In this document: positions 23,937 to 36,844 of the stretch, piece after piece | How positions within the stretch are numbered: the stretch's first letter is position 1 | Layout of the letters: each line of letters starts with the position of its first letter | Source of the DNA: Lotus japonicus | Taxonomy: Eukaryota > Streptophyta > Magnoliopsida > Fabales > Fabaceae | Reading direction: 5' to 3' | Length of the DNA stretch: 64,000 bases | Assembly (NCBI RefSeq): GCF_012489685.1 | Contig: NC_080043.1 | Span: forward strand, 57,806,289-57,870,288 | Program-made: the position numbers and the translations under genes | The notes under the pieces: generated by a model | Databases searched by the model: none | The model's input: only the letters and a program-made list of their open reading frames with translations | Told to the model about the DNA's origin: nothing

Positions 23937-24306
23937 AGTGTTATCATATCCTGCTGGCGCAACAAATAACATATAACAACATGATATGATTGTTATCATG
24001 TCCTATCCTATCATGTCCTGGCCACCAAACGGGCCCTAAGTGATAGAGGTTGACTGCTGACATGTTTGTTTTATCATATTTTATGTTTTATTGAAACATG
24101 ATAAGCTGGAAATTTTGTCATGTTTGTTTATATTTACAAAAATCATAGTTTGGAAATAAAAATTATTTGTCTTATATATTTAAATAATTTTTAAATTTTT
24201 AATTTGACTCAACCAGAATAATGATATATACTTTTAAAATTAACTTAATTATGGATATAATTTTACTTTACCATAAACTACATATTATACCCGTGTGTTG
24301 CAAGGC
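23937..24306. repeat. AGGATA-rich sequence and possible MITE arm
   Basis: TATCCTG/CAGGATA motifs recur on both sides of the hAT element. The right stretch ends CCACCAAACGGGCCCTAA (about 24,021-24,038), resembling termini of several plant MITEs. A matching left terminus was not found, so this is only a possible older element that hosted the hAT insertion. The rest, to 24,306, is AT-rich. Confidence 0.3.
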
Positions 24307-24311
24307 GGTAC

Positions 24312-24816
24312 TGTTAGAATTTTGGGTCACAAATGTAACTTTTAATTGTGTTAGGTCCATTATTTAATTAGCCAAAACTAAAGTGGTCTATTTAATATTG
24401 ATCTTATGGCGAAGGGCATATGTGTTATGAAAAGGTATTGTGCAGATACCATAAGGCCATATTCTAATTTGATGAGGGGCCAAATTAGAAATATTAAAAA
24501 CATAATTGTAACTGATGCAGTTACTTATAGGGTTATGGTCCCCAATTGTAGACAACGTAACAACGTAAAAAGTTTCTCCTCATCCCCATCAGAGGAGAAC
24601 ATCAGGAAACCCTAAGGGTGATCTACAATTGGAAGATCACAACCCCAGATCCTTCAGCGATTCCCATGGCTCATTCAGGTACGCTTCCGCTCTAGATCTT
24701 CATCATGTTTTTCGGGTATGGGTTAATCAAGTGTGGTTTAGGATTATGCTCCTATTTTCTATATGGGTAGAAAAGCATGTGGTTAGGAACAAATCCTTAT
24801 TTGTAAGAAACCTACA
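24312..24816 (+). repeat. 5' LTR of the copia element
   Basis: TGTTAGAATTTTGGG...GAAACCTACA. A 69-codon frame at 24,406 recurs in the 3' LTR only because the LTRs are copies, so it is not called. Confidence 0.95.
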
Positions 24817-24818
24817 AA

Positions 24819-24832
24819 TGGTATCAGAGCCA
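24819..24832 (+). other. Primer-binding site (initiator tRNA-Met)
   Basis: TGGTATCAGAGCCA begins two bases after the 5' LTR and matches the 3' end of initiator tRNA-Met. Confidence 0.92.
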
Positions 24833-25753
24833 CCCATGCCTGATTCATGTATGTTTTTCGTAATTTTTGAGATTAGGGTTCCAATTTTAGGTTCTTAATT
24901 CATGTTTTCTGTTTCGGTTTGTTTTATAAATTAGAAATCATGGATTTTTTTTCTTGGCAATCGGTTAAGTTACTCAATTAAACTACTGATTCAGGATTTC
25001 GTCGTTTTTAAATTATTCACGGTTTATGCCATGGTTATCACATGTTCTCAATGTTTATCTGTTTCGTTGATGAATATTGGGTTTTTGGAATAATTTATAA
25101 GTTTCGTTAATATTGGGTTATCACATTCAGTATTTGAATGATGAATGCATATGGGAATTCAAGTCTCGTTTCTTGTTTGCAATATGGATATATTGATTGT
25201 GAATCAATTTATGTTTTCTGGTTCACGTGAATCATGAATTCACTTTTTCATATATGTAAGATTTTGAATCTGACATGTTAAAAGAGATTATATAATTGTG
25301 AACCATGCTTCTGTTTCGTTGATAATTCGGCTATGGGTATATGGAAAATTATTAGTGTGCGTTCAATTTTTGGCTATGGTTTGTATTTTTTATACAATTG
25401 TTTAATATTTTAAATGAGTCAATTAAAATAAGAAAGTCACAAAAGTGACCTCTTTTTATGGAGATTACTCATGAGAAATATTAAAAGTTTGTGTGTGTGT
25501 TTAGCCATGCGAGTATTAATGGACCCCAAAGGAAAAGTTAACGCTTGGCCGGATTTCATACACACCTGTGATGATAAACATGTGATAATTTTAAGGGTTT
25601 ACATGTGAATGATAAATCAATCCAAAGAATGATTTGTTATTTGACATGATTTATTATCAATGTTTGATCATTACAACAAGAGTACCACTAGCAATTTGTA
25701 TTACTGTCAAAAGACATGATATTGATGGTGCACTAGGTATCTTGAGATGAGTT

Positions 25754-27275
25754 ATGCCACTATTTGAACGTATTGATAATTCAATTTTTCTTAATGTGAG
25801 TATATTTATAGTATTTGTTTTTGTTCTATTTTCAGCAACTATTGGTTCGATATCTGCTAATCTGAATTCGGTTCCAGTCCTTGATGGAACAAATTTTAAG
25901 GACTGGAAAGAGAACATGGAAATTGTTCTTGGCTGCATGGACCTTGACCTTGCACTAAGGGTGGAGAAACCCGCTTCTCCTACGGAATCTAGTACCTCTG
26001 AACAGAGGAAAGATTATGAGAAGTGGGATCGCTCCAATCGCATGAGTCTTATGATCATTAAGCGCGGCATTCCTGAGGTCTTTAGGGGTACTATCTCGGA
26101 AGAGATAAAAGGTGCCAAAGATTTCCTTGCTGAAATTGAAAAGCGCTTTGCAAAAAGCGATAAGGCAGAAACAAGTACTCTTCTTCAGAACTTGATTTCC
26201 ATGAAATATCAGGGCAAAGGAAATATAAGGGAATACATTATGGGCATGTCAAATATTGCTTCAAAACTTAAGGCGCTAAAGCTTGAGCTGTCGGATGACC
26301 TGCTCATTCATTTAGTATTGCTTTCTCTTCCTACACAATTCAATCAGTTTAAGATATCTTATAACTGTCAAAAGGAGAAATGGTCTCTTAACGAGCTCAT
26401 TTCATTTTGTGTGCAAGAAGAGGAAAGGTTGAAGCAAGAAAGGAAAGAAAGTGCTCATTTTGTTAGCACCTCTAAAGACAAGGCCAAAAGAAAGAAAACT
26501 GTTGAGCCCAAGAATGAAGATGCTGATGCTCCAGCACAAAAGAAACAGAAAGAGGATGATACCTGTTACTTTTGCAATGTGTCTGGGCATATGAAAAAGA
26601 AATGTACTAAATATCACGCTTGGCGTGCAAGGAAAGGTACATTTTTTGCTTTGGTCTGTTCTGAGGTCAATTTAGCTTCAGTACCTAGAAACACTTGGTG
26701 GTTAGACTCTAGTGCAACTACTAACATCAATGTTTCAATGCAGGGTTGCCTAAGCTACCGGAAGCCAAATGATGTTGAAAGATACATCTATGTTGGAGAT
26801 GGCAAGATGGTGGAGGTGGAAGCTATAGGGCATTTTAGATTATTATTGTGTACTGGATTTTATTTGGATTTGAAAGACACTTTTGTGGTACCGTCATTTA
26901 GACGGAATTTAATTTCAGTTTCTAATTTGGACAAATCAGGTTATTCATGTTCATTTGGAAACAGTAAAGTCGAGTTGTCTTTTAATTCAAATATTGTTGG
27001 AACCGGTTCACTTATTGGATATAATCTGTATTTGCTGAGCACTGTAGCCACCTATAGTGAATCCCTGAATGTGGAATCACGTGGTACTAAGCGTAAAATT
27101 GATAATAACAATTCAGGAGCATTATGGCACAAGCGCCTAGGTCACATCTCTAAAAATAGAGTTGAGCGGCTAGTGTCAGATGGAATTTTGGATTCCATTG
27201 ACTTCACAAACTTTGATGTTTGTGTTGAATGCGTTAAAGGTAAACAGATCAAAACAAAGAAATTTGTGGACTACA
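25754..27275 (+). pseudogene. gag: Copia Gag and protease, with pre-integrase region
   Basis: Gag forms the virus-like particle and binds RNA. The UBN2-type core starts near VLDGTNFKDWKENM, and the CCHC knuckle is CYFCNVSGHMKKKC (about residue 273). Protease follows: the motif here is WWLDSSATTNI, where the family has D-S/T-G-A, so the catalytic Gly is Ser. Next is the integrase zinc region (LWHKRLGHIS...CVEC). The N-terminal ~35 residues before the core are strongly hydrophobic and unusual for Gag. They may be leader sequence, and the natural start may lie further in. A frameshift at about 27,265-27,280 takes the integrase into another frame. Confidence 0.88.
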
Positions 27276-29885
27276 TGCGTCTTGGAATTGATACATACGG
27301 ATATTTGTGGACCATTTCCAACACCTTCTTGGAATGGTCAACAATATTTTATATCATTCATAGATGATTATTCGAGATATGCATACTTATTTCTTATACA
27401 TGAAAAGTCTCAATCATTGGATGTGTTCAAATCATTTAAGGCTGAAGTTGAGAACCAACTCAACAAAAGAATTAAGAGTATCAAATCTGACCGTGGTGGT
27501 GAATATTACGGTAGATATGATGGTTCAGGTGAACAATGTCCAGGGCCTTTTGCCAAATACCTAGAGGAATGTGGAATCGTCCCACAGTACACCATGCCAG
27601 GGTCACCTAGCATGAATGGTGTGGCTGAAAGACGAAACCGGACTCTTAAGGATATGGTAAGGAGTATGATTATTCATTCTACTTTGCCAGAGTCACTCTG
27701 GGGAGAGGCACTAAAGACTGCAGCTTACATTCTAAATAGAGTGCCAACTAAAGCAGCTGCCAAAACACCTTATGAGCTTTGGACTGGGCGAAAGCCTAGT
27801 TTGAAGCATTTTCATGTATGGGGATGTCCAGCTGAGGCAAGGCCTTATAGGCCAAACGAAAAGAAATTGGAATCCCGAACAGTGAGCAGCTACTTTATTG
27901 GTTATTCTGAAAGATCCAGGGGCTATAAATTTTATGATCTCAAATTAAAGACAATTTTTGAGACGGGAACAACCATTTTCTTTGAGGAAATTGAGTTTGG
28001 AGGGGAGAACAAGATTAGGGACTTTGCTTTAGAGGAAGAGTCGGTAACAATTCCAAAACTGATTTATACAGTTGCTTCTGATGAAGCAAGTACGGAACCT
28101 CTACAAGACATTGTTGTTGAATCTCCTCCTACTCAAGATGATATGGTGGTTCATGAAGAACAAACTCAAGATCCTCAAGAACAAGTGTTATAAGAACCAA
28201 TACCTTTGCGGAGATCCACTAGAGAAAAGAGAAATGCTATTCCAGATGATTACATAGTCTTTCTCCAAGAACATGAGGAAAATAATGGTATGATGGAAGC
28301 TGATCCAATCAACTTCAAGCAAGCCAAGCAGGATTCCAACTCTAAAAAGTGGATTGAAGCAATGAAGGAAGAGTATAAGTCCATGCAAGACAATAAGGTT
28401 TGGGAACTTGTCCCATTACCGGAAGGTGTGAAACCCATTGGTTGCAAATGGATATTTAAGACCAAGCGGGATTCTAATGGTAATGTGGAGAGGTATAAGG
28501 CTCGTCTTGTGGTTAAGGGTTATACTCAAAAGGAAGGGATTGACTTTAAAGAGACTTTCTCTCCGGTTTCATCGAAAGACTCTTTTAGGACAATCATGGC
28601 TCTTGTTGAACATTATGATTTGGAACTCCATCAAATGGATGTCAAGACAGCGTTTCTCAATGGAAACATTGATGAGACGATCTATATGGTGCAACCAGAA
28701 AACTTTGTGTCAGGAGACCCAAAGAATACGGTTTGCAAATTGACAAAATCCATTTATGGACTAAAGCAGGCATCTCGTCAGTGGTACCACAAATTTCATG
28801 AAGTAATTCTCTCATTCGGTTTTGAGGTAAATGTTGTTGAAGATTGTGTGTATCACAAATACAGTGGGAGCAAATATATTTTCCTGGTTCTGTATGTTGA
28901 TGACATATTGCTTGCCACTAATGATATAGGCATGTTGCACGAAACCAAGAGATTTCTATCAAGAAAATTTGAAATGAAAGATCTTGGTGACGCTTCCTTT
29001 GTATTAGAAATTCAGATACGCCGAGACCGATCTCGGGGTATTCTGAGATTGTCACAAAGGAGCTATATCGAAAAGGTACTTAAAAGGTTTGGCATGCAGA
29101 ATTGTACATCAGGGGATACTCCAGTTGCTAAGGGAGACAAATTTAGTCTCAATCAATGCCCAAAAGGAAACTTAGAAATTCAGGAGATGCAAAAGATTCC
29201 TTATGCATCAGCTGTAGGGAGTCTTATGTATGCCCAAGTTTGTACGCGTCCAGATATAGCGTTCATAGTTGGGATGTTAGGCAGATATTTGAGCAATCCA
29301 GGAATGGATCATTGGAAAGCAGCCAAAAGGGTTATGAGGTATTTACAGAGAACAAAAGATTATATGCTCACATATAGGAGGTCAGACCAATTGGAGATCA
29401 TTGGATATTCTGACTCTGATTTTGCTGGATGCCAAGATAGTAAGAGATCCACTTCAAGCTATATCTACATGTTGGCTGGTGGTGCAGTTTCTTGGCGTAG
29501 TGCCAAGCAAACTCTCATAGCTTCATCCACCATGGCAGCAGAATTTGTAGCATGTTTTGAGGCATCTAACCATGGGATTTGGCTGAGGAATCTTGTCACT
29601 GGGCTGCGAATTGTGGAAGGAATTGAAAGACCGCTTAAGTTATACTGTGACAATAAATCAGCCGTCTTATTTTCCAACAATTATAGGAGCTCGACCAAGT
29701 CAAAACATATTGACATCAAGTTCCTAGTTGTTAAGGAAAGGGTACAAAGTGGACAGATTTCAATAGAACACATAGGGACAAACTCAATGATAGCGGATCC
29801 TCTTACAAAAGGTCTTCCGCCTAAGGTCTTTCATGAGCACACTGCTCACATGGGTGTTTTGCAGTGTGAGGAATGCTTAGTTTAG
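27276..29885 (+). pseudogene. pol: Copia integrase, reverse transcriptase and RNase H, split by a stop
   Basis: The integrase core begins [12 protein letters not shown], with Asp at SDRGGEY and Glu in [10 protein letters not shown]. The frame runs to a TAA at 28,191-28,193, then reopens in the same frame and continues to 29,885. RT has QMDVKTAFLNG and the catalytic LYVDDILLA. RNase H has YSDSDFAGCQDSKRST, SSTMAAEFVA and YCDNKSAV. Apart from the TAA and the upstream frameshift it looks complete, so only these two lesions separate it from a full polyprotein frame. Confidence 0.92.
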
Positions 29886-30299
29886 TGGGAGTTACTCATA
29901 TATAAATTTTGTGTTCTATATTTGGTATTATGCATGCATACTCTAGTATTTGGATATTTTTTTGGTTAATTATAAAGTTTGATATTCTGTTATTTATGCT
30001 TTGTACAATAAGGTTATTGAATGATCTCACTAAAGTAAAGTAGGACCAGTTGAAAATTGACAAGTACAGGCCACCTTCTTGTGATTTTCATGCTGCACAT
30101 TTCATAATGAATCTATGTCATTTAGTTATGTCAGTACTAGTAATCATTGATGGGTTTAGTTATGATTGATATAACGAAAATCACTTTGGTTCTATGTATT
30201 GGCATGGCTAATGGACGAGATTATTTGGATATGCTTAAGGTATATAATGGCATTTTTGAGCTCATAAAGTCTAACACATGTGTAGAGTTACATATGTGA

Positions 30300-30310
30300 C
30301 CAGTGGGAGA
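30300..30310 (+). other. Polypurine tract of the copia element
   Basis: AGTGGGAGA lies just before the 3' LTR. A similar AGTGGGAG run lies at the end of pol (29,884-29,891). Confidence 0.8.
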
Positions 30311-30311
30311 T

Positions 30312-30816
30312 TGTTAGAATTTTGGGTCACACATGTAACTTTTAATTGTGTTAGAGCCATTATTTAATTAGCCAAAACTAAAGTGGTCTATTTAATATTG
30401 ATCTTATGGCGAAGGGCATATGTGTTATGAAAAGGTATTGTGCAGATACCATAAGACAATATTCTAATTTGATGAGGGGCCAAATTAGAAATATTGAAAA
30501 CATAATTGTAACTGATGCAGTTACTTATAGGGTTATGGTCCCCAATTGTAGGCAACGTAACAACGTAAAAAGTTTCTCCTCATCCCCATCAGAGGAGAAC
30601 ATCAGGAAACCCTAAGGGTGATCTACAATTGGAAGATCACAACCCCAGATCCTTCAGCGATTCCCATGGCTCATTCAGGTACGCTTCCGCTCTAGATCTT
30701 CATCATGTTTTTCGGGTATGGGTTAATCAAGTGTGGTTTAGGATTATGCTCCTATTTTCTATATGGGTAGAAAAACATGTGGTTAGGAACAAATCCTTAT
30801 TTGTAAGAAACCTACA
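30312..30816 (+). repeat. 3' LTR of the copia element
   Basis: This LTR has the same length as the 5' LTR, with eight substitutions between them (for example ggtcc/gagcc and aaggccat/aagacaat). Confidence 0.95.
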
Positions 30817-30923
30817 GGTACTACGTTGAGACAGGGAGTGGCCAAGGCCCCCCAAACTTTTCACAAAAATATATTGTATATAGTATAGGTGCATTGGCCA
30901 TTATAATTTGTATTAGATCATAT
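30817..30923. other. Spacer between copia and SIRE copy 2
   Basis: This is about 107 bp of pre-insertion sequence containing both target duplications (ggtac at the left, catat at the right). No gene is present. Confidence 0.7.
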
Positions 30924-32164
30924 TGAAGGTGTGAAAAACACTAGAAAGGGGGGGTTTGAATAGAGTTTTTGAAGCACGGGTAAATTTTTAAGCTTTTTCA
31001 AAACTCAAGGATAAAAACTAAGTGCAGAATGATAGGAAGTAAAGCACGCAAGTATTTTATCCTGGTTCACTTGAGATAAAAGCTCAAGCTAATCCAGTCC
31101 ACCTGTGAAGGTGATTTCTTCCTTCTTCTGATGAAGGCAATCCACTAAAATCAATGAGTGTTACAACTGCACTTTGCAACCTGCTAAGTGACTAACAATA
31201 CACTGATTTTCACACTAGTATCCTCTTAAGAAGCTGATCTACCGATCCTCTTAAGACTAGCTAAAAACTGAATCAGCCTTGATTCAGTCCTCTCAAGATC
31301 CGACCAACCTTGGTCTCTTAAGGAACTTTACAATAAGATGTAAAAGGTTTCGAGTTTACAATGAGTGCTTCTGAAAAGCGAATGGTAAACTCAGATGTTT
31401 AAGAATAGTGAAGAAATATTGCTAAGAGATTGGTTTGTAAGTGTTGAATGATTTCAGCAAAGTTTCTTGACTTCTTTCTTCTTTCTTCAGCCTTTATATA
31501 CTCCAAGACTTGTGATGTAGCCGTTGCTAGGGTTTTATCCGTTGGAGTGACAATTCTGTAATATCAGACTGCTAGGCTGTACAAGGTAGGTGGCGGACAG
31601 ACTGAGACTTGTACGACGTTGTACTTTGATCGCGACCTGTCCTTTCACCAGTTGACTTGTGATCAAAGAGCTTCAGATGAATGTTGGTGAAGCTTCTGAT
31701 CATCGTCAGATTGAAGCTTGGAATCTTCTGACCTTGCAACTTCTGCTTCTGAACAAGTTCCTCAGAACTTCTGATCGTCAGAGCTAGAATAGCTTGGGTC
31801 TTCAGAACCAACATCTTGCGAGTCTTCAGAACTTGAGTCTTCTGCTTCTGGACCGTTCCACTGGAACATCTGGTCTTCAGAACTTCTGACTTGAGTTCTT
31901 CAGAACTTCTTGAGAGCTTCCATCTTCAGAGCTTCTGAGGTATTTGCCACTGTTCAGAACGAACATGGTAGGTTAAAGAGCTCTCTTTTTAGTAACCCTT
32001 GGTTCTTCTTCTTCTGAACGAATAGGCTTGGGTCAGATTCAGAACCTGTTTGTCACAACTTAAAAAGACAAACGTTAGGGTACCACAATTGTTCATCATC
32101 ACAAACCTTAATTGTAATCATCAAAACATAGAGATGCAACCACTGATCAAACCTTGATCTTACA
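30924..32164 (-). repeat. 3' LTR of SIRE copy 2 (1,241 bp)
   Basis: It begins (minus) TGTAAGATCAAGG and ends CACACCTTCA. It is homologous to the LTRs at 1,217, 13,262 and 45,682. Confidence 0.95.
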
Positions 32165-32165
32165 A

Positions 32166-32178
32166 TCTCCCCCTTTTT
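32166..32178 (-). other. Polypurine tract of SIRE copy 2
   Basis: The minus strand reads aaaaagggggaga one base from the 3' LTR. A second tract lies near 32,661-32,673. Confidence 0.8.
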
Positions 32179-32808
32179 GATGATGACAAAACAAGTATTT
32201 TGATGAACAATTTTTACACAATAAACTGAATACACAAGAGAGAAAAGATCAGAGATTAAACTTATCCTTGTGTAAAATTTTGCAATGCTCTTTCTGAATC
32301 TGAGTTAACACCTGATTCTGAGCTAGGGTCTCCCCCTGACTCCCCCTTAATCTATGACATGATGAATTTGTGAAGAATCTAGATTCGGAGTCTGGTTATG
32401 TGATTAGAATTTACGCTTGAAGAGATGTATACTCATCAGAAGTGATGGTTCATAACTTAGCGTATATCACATAGTAACATAGAGTCTTGTCTAGATATAA
32501 TTGGAATAAGGCGTCAGAAGCAAGATTAGTTCAGAATATGACCAAAATGTATTCCTTATCTGAGACGCTTGACAATATCTATGTGCTACAAGTATTTGAT
32601 ACTTGTTCTCCTCTACTGGTTTTATATAGTATAAAAGTTTATCAAAACCAATTTTATGTACTCCCCCTTTTTGTCATAATCAAAAAGAGTGAAAAACAAC
32701 ACCAACAATAACAAGAACAATAACAAAGAGGTGATGCAAATAAGACACGTTATTATTACGGAATGGAGAAGAAGTACAAAGGATCGAAAGGAAAGAAAAA
32801 GACTAATC

Positions 32809-33225
32809 CTAGATAAATAGGAAGGCTCGAGAATTCTTTATGGAGAGAAGTTGAAGGTGGAGGGGACGAATGTCCTGATCAATTGTGGCTAACTGAGTAG
32901 CCAGTTCTTCCTTCAAGGCAACGTGCTCCTGGACGGCCTCTTGATCCGCTTCATCGTGATCTTCTTCATATTCCAGAAGCATGCAAATGCCCTGGAGCTG
33001 ATCTTCAACGTCCTTCCGGCGAGTGGTCAGACGGAGGAGGTCATTCAGAGCTGCTTGAAGGTTCTAAAGACAGTGAGTCTGATGAGAAGTGAGCCAGCAT
33101 TTCAGAAGGGTCGCAATCTTCTCAAGAGCGTGAGAGATCTGAGAAGAAGATAGATTGACACTCCATGGAAAGACTTGGTCGAATACCATAGTCTTGAGTT
33201 CATAAATCAAATTGACAGTAGTCAT
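32809..33225 (-). pseudogene. Small SIRE ORF (139-codon frame), copy 2, one stop
   Basis: The ATG and terminal stop are in the same positions as copy 3 (417 bp). One internal TAG (near 33,066) sits where the other copies have CAG (Gln). Otherwise it is open and similar to 185-517. It is unrecognised and acidic/Leu-rich. Together the three copies carry different stops in a frame of shared length. Confidence 0.6.
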
Positions 33226-34535
33226 TTTGATTTGGAAAAGAGGAGAATAGATATGAATGGAGAGGGAGAAGATGAACGCAATGAATATAAAGAAGAAAAG
33301 TAACAGAAAAACATGCATAAAACTTATCAATCATAAAAGCATGTGAGTTACTAAATGGACGGTGCATTGAATCAGAGAATAAGAAATTAACACAGTCAAC
33401 ATGAATTAAATTTAGTCATAACACATAAATGCATGCATGATATCAGACGTGAAGGTTTCAAGGCTTGGAAGTGGAGGGAAGGTTGTCCATTAGGTACTTC
33501 ATGATTGCTTCCATTTTGCTTGAGGACTCTTGAATTTGCTTGCTTTGCTCATTCTGAACACGTCCTTGTTCCTCAACCAACTGAAATAACCTCTGCTGAT
33601 CATCCTGAATCCTGTCAATTCGTGCAGTAAGAGTGGCAACTTCTGGAGCTGGAGCAGAAGTAGGGACTTCTGGTGCTGGTGTATGAGTAGCAGCTTCAGC
33701 TTCTGAAGACATGGCAATATCAACTTGAGTTGGCCCTTGCTTCTCAACTTCATGAACAACTGCATCTTCCAGAATGATTATACCGTCAGAGCTTTCTTCC
33801 TCAACTTCTGCTGAAAGCATCACAACATCTGTAAGGCCCGAGTTTTTAAGTTCATGCTAAGTGAATAAACTTCTTATTCACGATTAGGGTTGATGTAATG
33901 TGAAGGGAAACCTGAACGAAAGTTTATTAAATGAAATATATTTATGAAGGAGAAAGTTCAGGAAAAGTTCAAGGATTGCATTATGATCGATAAAAGTTAT
34001 AGCACGAACGTTTTACGCTTAAACCTATGTCAGAAACCCTAGTATATAGCTAATCTTCACTTTTAGGCACGATGGCAGTTAATTCCAAAAATCTTCAGAG
34101 AAATGTTAGAACTTCTCTTTTTCCATATATCACAATCGTTTCGAGGCGAAACTCTAGGATCTACGAACGTCCGATTCCAATCATCGGAAGTTTGCCGAAA
34201 CCGAATCCCTGGTATTTCAAAACCCTAGAATCACCCGACTATGGGGACTTTATCTATTCAGAGCTTCAAATGAATATTCTACACGCGTACACCCATTTCT
34301 CTTGATGATTTCAATCTTTCTTCCGAAGGAAGTTTTCTATTCCGACATTCGATGCAAAAAGCAACTTATCGGGTAAAATAGTTTTATACCGACTATGCAT
34401 TAGTTGCCAAAAATACAAGGAGACCTCTTTATAGTTTTGGAATTCTTTTGCCAAAACATATCTATTAATTCACGGAGAATGACGCCGAAAAAATCAGATT
34501 CGCGAAACTTTCATTTTCCCGCGAATTTCCACCTT

Positions 34536-34544
34536 CTATATATA
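34536..34544 (+). promoter_or_regulatory. Conserved TATA box in the long gypsy LTR
   Basis: TATATATAG is about 710 bp into the LTR and conserved in the diverged partner copy (minus strand, near 5,920-5,928). A C/A-rich leader follows, so it is a good candidate for the element promoter. Confidence 0.6.
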
Positions 34545-36074
34545 GCAAAGAAAGGAAGAAAAAACCAAAAAAACTACCCATTTCCCCACCCAAACCCGCG
34601 GCCACAAAGAGGAAGAAGGAGGAGAAGATTTTCTTCATCGTTTGCTTGATCGTCGATCAATCAGTTGCTGCTTCAAGGCTTCGAGGTATAGTCGCTAATC
34701 CTTACCTCTGATCGCTTTTTCCATAGCTTTTCTGTAGAGTTTTCTGAGCGGATAGTTTATGGGTTTTTGCAAAACTATCCTGAATCTTTCATTTCTGATT
34801 CTAAACCTCTTCTATATGTGCCCAAGATCACTTCTGCCGGATTAGATTTTCCGTTATGTCGCCGGAATTCCGCCGGAATCAATTTGAACCTAAAATACCC
34901 ATTTTTGGAGTTTTTGGTGTAAAGCTTCAACCTTTAGGCTGAAAACTATCGCCTTAGCTTAGTGCTAGTAGGATTAGTTGTCATAAACGTCGTTGGTGAC
35001 GTCCCTGCAAAATTTTATTTTTGGGATTTCAGTTTTGAAAATCCTAAGTTAAAAATCATGACCAAAATACCCCTGCGACAGTTTTTGATCCGATAATTTT
35101 TCCGAGTTCAGAATACCCTTAGTTACGGCTTATGAAAGCATAGGAACCAAGTTTGATCGAAGAAGAATCGAGCCCCTTAATTGTGAAAAGTGGCCGAGCC
35201 TATTAGAGGAGGAGGAGGAAATTTCCTTTTCCGAAAACTTGTCTTTTCGCGCTAGATTATCGTACCTTAGAGTATAGATTACTTCGAGTAACCTTAGTAA
35301 GTATCGATAGCTTAGTTTCCGATAGATTCTGATAGTATACTGTGATTTTATTATAAAGGTGCTTTTGAGGATTTCCCCGAGGACCAACACTTTGAGTGCG
35401 AGGAAGCACTAGTTGATCATTCTGGAGAACTTTCAGGTGAGGGCTTCTCACTGAATCTCTAGTTAATGCTTAGGGTCGATGTTTCGACATTGTTTACTGT
35501 TTATGCACTGGAATTGTGTGTGATTGGAAAATGTTTTCTGAGGCTTCGGCTGACAATGTAGATGATTCATCTACTGAATGTTTTTGAGATTGTCTTACAT
35601 GCTATGTGCTATGTGGGTAATCTAGGATGTGTGGTGCATGCTTTATATGCTAAGTGCTAAGTGTTTATGATGCGATTTATTGATATATGACATGTTGTTG
35701 ATTGTGAGGATTTAAATATGCTCTGTACTGGAATCTGAGATTCTGAACGGTGAGAATAGCGGGCAGGTCATGCCGATTTTATTTTGAGAGTTTTGAGAAA
35801 GTTTGATAGGACGAACGAGGTTCGGGCCTTGTATAGGGTTCATGGATCGAGACATTCTCTGGAGTCATTTGGGGATTCGAAGATCCCGAGAACTTATAGG
35901 AATTGCGATAAGACTAAAAAAGGATATTATTTTGAAAAGAAAATTCATAAGACATTAAACAACCTCTAAATCTTTAAGTAAGGGTAATAATCTCGAAAGG
36001 AGGCTTTGGATGAAAATCATAGTTTTGGAAAACGAGAAGTGTCGTCGGATCCAAGTGTTGAGTCTGTTGTTGTT

Positions 36075-36145
36075 GTGCTGTTAGAGCAGCGTTTGTTGTT
36101 GTGCTGTTGGAGCAGCGTTTGTTGTCGTGCTGTTGGAGCAGCGAT
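36075..36145. repeat. 26-bp tandem repeat in gypsy LTR
   Basis: About 2.7 units of GTGCTGTTGGAGCAGCG plus spacer start at 36,075, 36,101 and 36,127. A separate unit lies at about 36,211. The partner LTR at 4,330-4,390 has only a diverged trace, so the array grew in this copy or its lineage. Confidence 0.8.
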
Positions 36146-36844
36146 GTTGTTGGGCTATCCTGGGGATAAGTCCGGGGAACCGTTAGTTCCCGAGTATGTG
36201 ATACTCTTGTGCTGTTGGAGCAGCGATGTGTGTTGTGAAGTGTGTCTTTTGTCGCAGAATCGACTTTACCTTAGGGTAAGCTTTTAGAAACTTTAATTTA
36301 CCTAGAACACGTGGCGACGTGTCGAGTGAGATCGGAGACGTTGGTTGACTAATCATCCTGCATTCATGCAACATTAATGGGGTATTAACACAGGACGTAC
36401 TCTGGACCTCGTCGGATTCCAAAATGGTCATAAGACCCGGATTTCCGTGATAGAGCGTCTGTAGACGTCTCTTGTAGCAGACCGAAATGGCAGACCTACG
36501 GGTTACGGCTGATCTGACTACCGTTGTTGTTGGAGTAAGAGGCACGCGGGCCGAAATGGCACCACCGTGGCTGGTGAAGGGCTGATCCGTTGATGTCCAT
36601 CCGTTCCGGATTGCATATTGGTTGACTGGGTTAACCTGCATACATGTCACGCAACATGCATACTGACTTAGTTGATGAGTGTGGTTGCTATTTGATAAAC
36701 TTACTTGGAACATGCTAATTGTTATTATTGTCGTTATGATTTTGTGGAACATGCAACCCTAGGAATGATATCTCTAGTTATAAGCCTAAGTGGCTATCTA
36801 TTATTTGTACCTATTGGGTTTATTATCTACGTAGTTCTTTAGAG

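Larger units (their letters stand above)
24312..30816 (+). mobile_element. Complete Ty1/copia element (TNT1-like), mutated
   Basis: Two 505-bp LTRs (24,312-24,816 and 30,312-30,816) flank gag-pol. The target duplication ggtac is perfect (24,307-24,311 and 30,817-30,821). By eye the LTRs differ at 8 of 505 positions (about 1.6%), implying a fairly recent insertion. The order is LTR, PBS, leader of about 0.9 kb, gag, protease, integrase, RT, RNase H, non-coding tail, PPT, LTR. The lineage within Ty1/copia is not assigned. Confidence 0.96.

Noticed and set aside
24406..24615. 69-codon frame repeated at 30,406-30,615, seemingly conserved
   Set aside because: The two lie in the two LTRs of one element and are copies by reverse transcription, so conservation is not evidence of coding.
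36006..36287. 93-codon Val/Leu/Cys-rich frame
   Set aside because: It is produced by GTTGTT-rich 26-bp repeats in the LTR and has no protein-like pattern.
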